From assembly GCA_029256565.1 (NCBI GenBank), contig JAQSXQ010000129.1, positions 1 to 6,022 on the forward strand: a DNA stretch of 6,022 bases, read 5' to 3'. This stretch comes from Mycobacterium sp. Its GTDB lineage: Bacteria > Actinomycetota > Actinomycetes > Mycobacteriales > Mycobacteriaceae. Below are positions 5,305-6,022 of the stretch, in pieces (within the stretch, counting starts at the first letter, position 1; every line of letters starts with the position of its first letter). The notes beneath the pieces are model-generated. The model saw only the letters and a list, made by a program, of their open reading frames with translations, had not been told where the DNA came from and did no database searches. Position numbers and translations under genes: made by a program.

Positions 5305-6022
5305 TCCGTGCGTAGCGGGCCAGCGCAAAGCTGTACAGGCCATAGGCGGCGAATCCCAGTGCGGCGAACGCCAACAACACACTGCCGGCCTGCGTCGCGC
5401 CGAGCGCCTTGACCGCGGCATCGAGACCGGTCGCCTGCTGCGGGTCGACGCGTATCGCCGCGACGATCACCAACAGACCGGCCAGGCACAGCACGATCCC
5501 CTCGGCCACGTACCCGTAGACGCCAAGGACGACGATCACCGGGTTGCCTGGTGTCGTCAGGTCTCCCAGGAAGTTCCGCGATGCTCCCTTGTAGGCGAAG
5601 TAGCCGCCGACGACCATCACCACCACGCCGACCCCGGCCAGCGCGACCCGGCCCGAACCCGTCTGCATGAGGATGGCACTCAGCCCCGCGTTCTGTTCGC
5701 TACTCGATTGACGGCTGCCGACGGCGAATCGCACCGTGGTGTAACCGACGCCGCAGTACACGGCCAGCAGCCCGAGCGCCTTGAGCCTGCTGGCGACGCT
5801 CGCGTCGTTCGGATCCCTGCCGCCCTCCGCGGGATGCAGACCGAGCAGTGCCTCGGTCAGACGCCACACCGTGAGCGGGACGAGTGCGACCGCGACGGCC
5901 CACAGGATGACCACTCCGTCGCTGCGCTCCGCGACCGTCTCCAAGGCGCCCGACGGGTCGGCGTTGCCCCCGCGCCCCAGGTTGATCCTGGTGATGACGT
6001 AGCCGATGAGCAGGTGCAGCAT
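5300..6022 (-). CDS. DUF1206 family membrane protein, N-terminus cut by window edge
   Basis: The last 240 residues are visible. The protein is hydrophobic, with about six membrane segments in three two-helix repeats, the DUF1206 (PF06724) pattern: helices at about 2-12 (incomplete) and 37-57; 81-100 and 126-145; 163-189 and 212-231. Recurrent family-like elements are HLLIGYVITRINLG (3-16), GVGYTTVRFAVG (91-102), GGYFAYKGASRNF (139-151) and the C-terminal GLYSFALARYARM (228-240). The Met at 6020-6022 is probably internal, because family members usually have a cytosolic stretch and an Arg/Gly-rich lead into the first helix before HLLIGY; some 20-40 residues are likely missing. Function is unknown for the family. 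It lies 117 bp upstream of the STAS-ATPase gene on the same strand; its TGA stop lies inside the repeat cluster. Confidence 0.88.
   Translation of the reverse strand: MLHLLIGYVITRINLGRGGNADPSGALETVAERSDGVVILWAVAVALVPLTVWRLTEALLGLHPAEGGRDPNDASVASRLKALGLLAVYCGVGYTTVRFAVGSRQSSSEQNAGLSAILMQTGSGRVALAGVGVVVMVVGGYFAYKGASRNFLGDLTTPGNPVIVVLGVYGYVAEGIVLCLAGLLVIVAAIRVDPQQATGLDAAVKALGATQAGSVLLAFAALGFAAYGLYSFALARYARM

Overview
The window is about 6 kb of GC-rich chromosomal DNA with dense, short-spaced genes. It looks actinobacterial, most likely a Mycobacterium/Mycolicibacterium-type member of the Mycobacteriales. The support is a TIGR00027/PF04072-type SAM methyltransferase (a family greatly expanded in mycobacteria), a DUF1206 membrane protein, a STAS-ATPase regulator, strong GC3 bias, and a clear leaderless promoter with a TANNNT -10 box ending 6 nt before an ATG. 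The genus is inferred from gene families, not from a database match.

Layout. Positions 1-578 (minus) hold the N-terminal part of a secreted, Tat-exported glycoside hydrolase of the GH5-like 'cellulase family', cut by the left edge just before its expected catalytic acid/base. Positions 579-744 are non-coding. A DJ-1/PfpI-AraC (GlxA-type) regulator on the minus strand (745-1704) is divergent from a cyanamide-hydratase-like HD protein on the plus strand (1786-2439); they share an 81-bp control region. Next on the plus strand come the methyltransferase (2481-3401), with its own leaderless promoter overlapped by an 8-bp inverted repeat, and an NAD-dependent epimerase/dehydratase-like SDR (3447-4433). 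The SDR converges on a STAS plus HATPase fusion on the minus strand (4442-5182). The two stop codons lie inside one small dyad and the genes are only 8 bp apart. Upstream of the STAS gene a 117-bp gap carries a helically phased repeat cluster, followed by the C-terminal 240 residues of a DUF1206 membrane protein (minus, 5300-6022) whose start lies beyond the right edge.

Function. This is not an obvious single pathway. The regulator and HD gene form the best-supported functional pair: a small-molecule-sensing regulator and a putative metal-dependent hydrolase/hydratase. The methyltransferase and SDR may be co-transcribed, but a weak hairpin lies between them. The STAS-ATPase fusion is probably a partner-switching regulator of a sigma factor encoded elsewhere. 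No tRNA, rRNA, mobile element, CRISPR array or defence system is visible. The most interesting signals are regulatory: the dyad on the methyltransferase promoter and the 10-bp-phased palindromes at 5275-5304.
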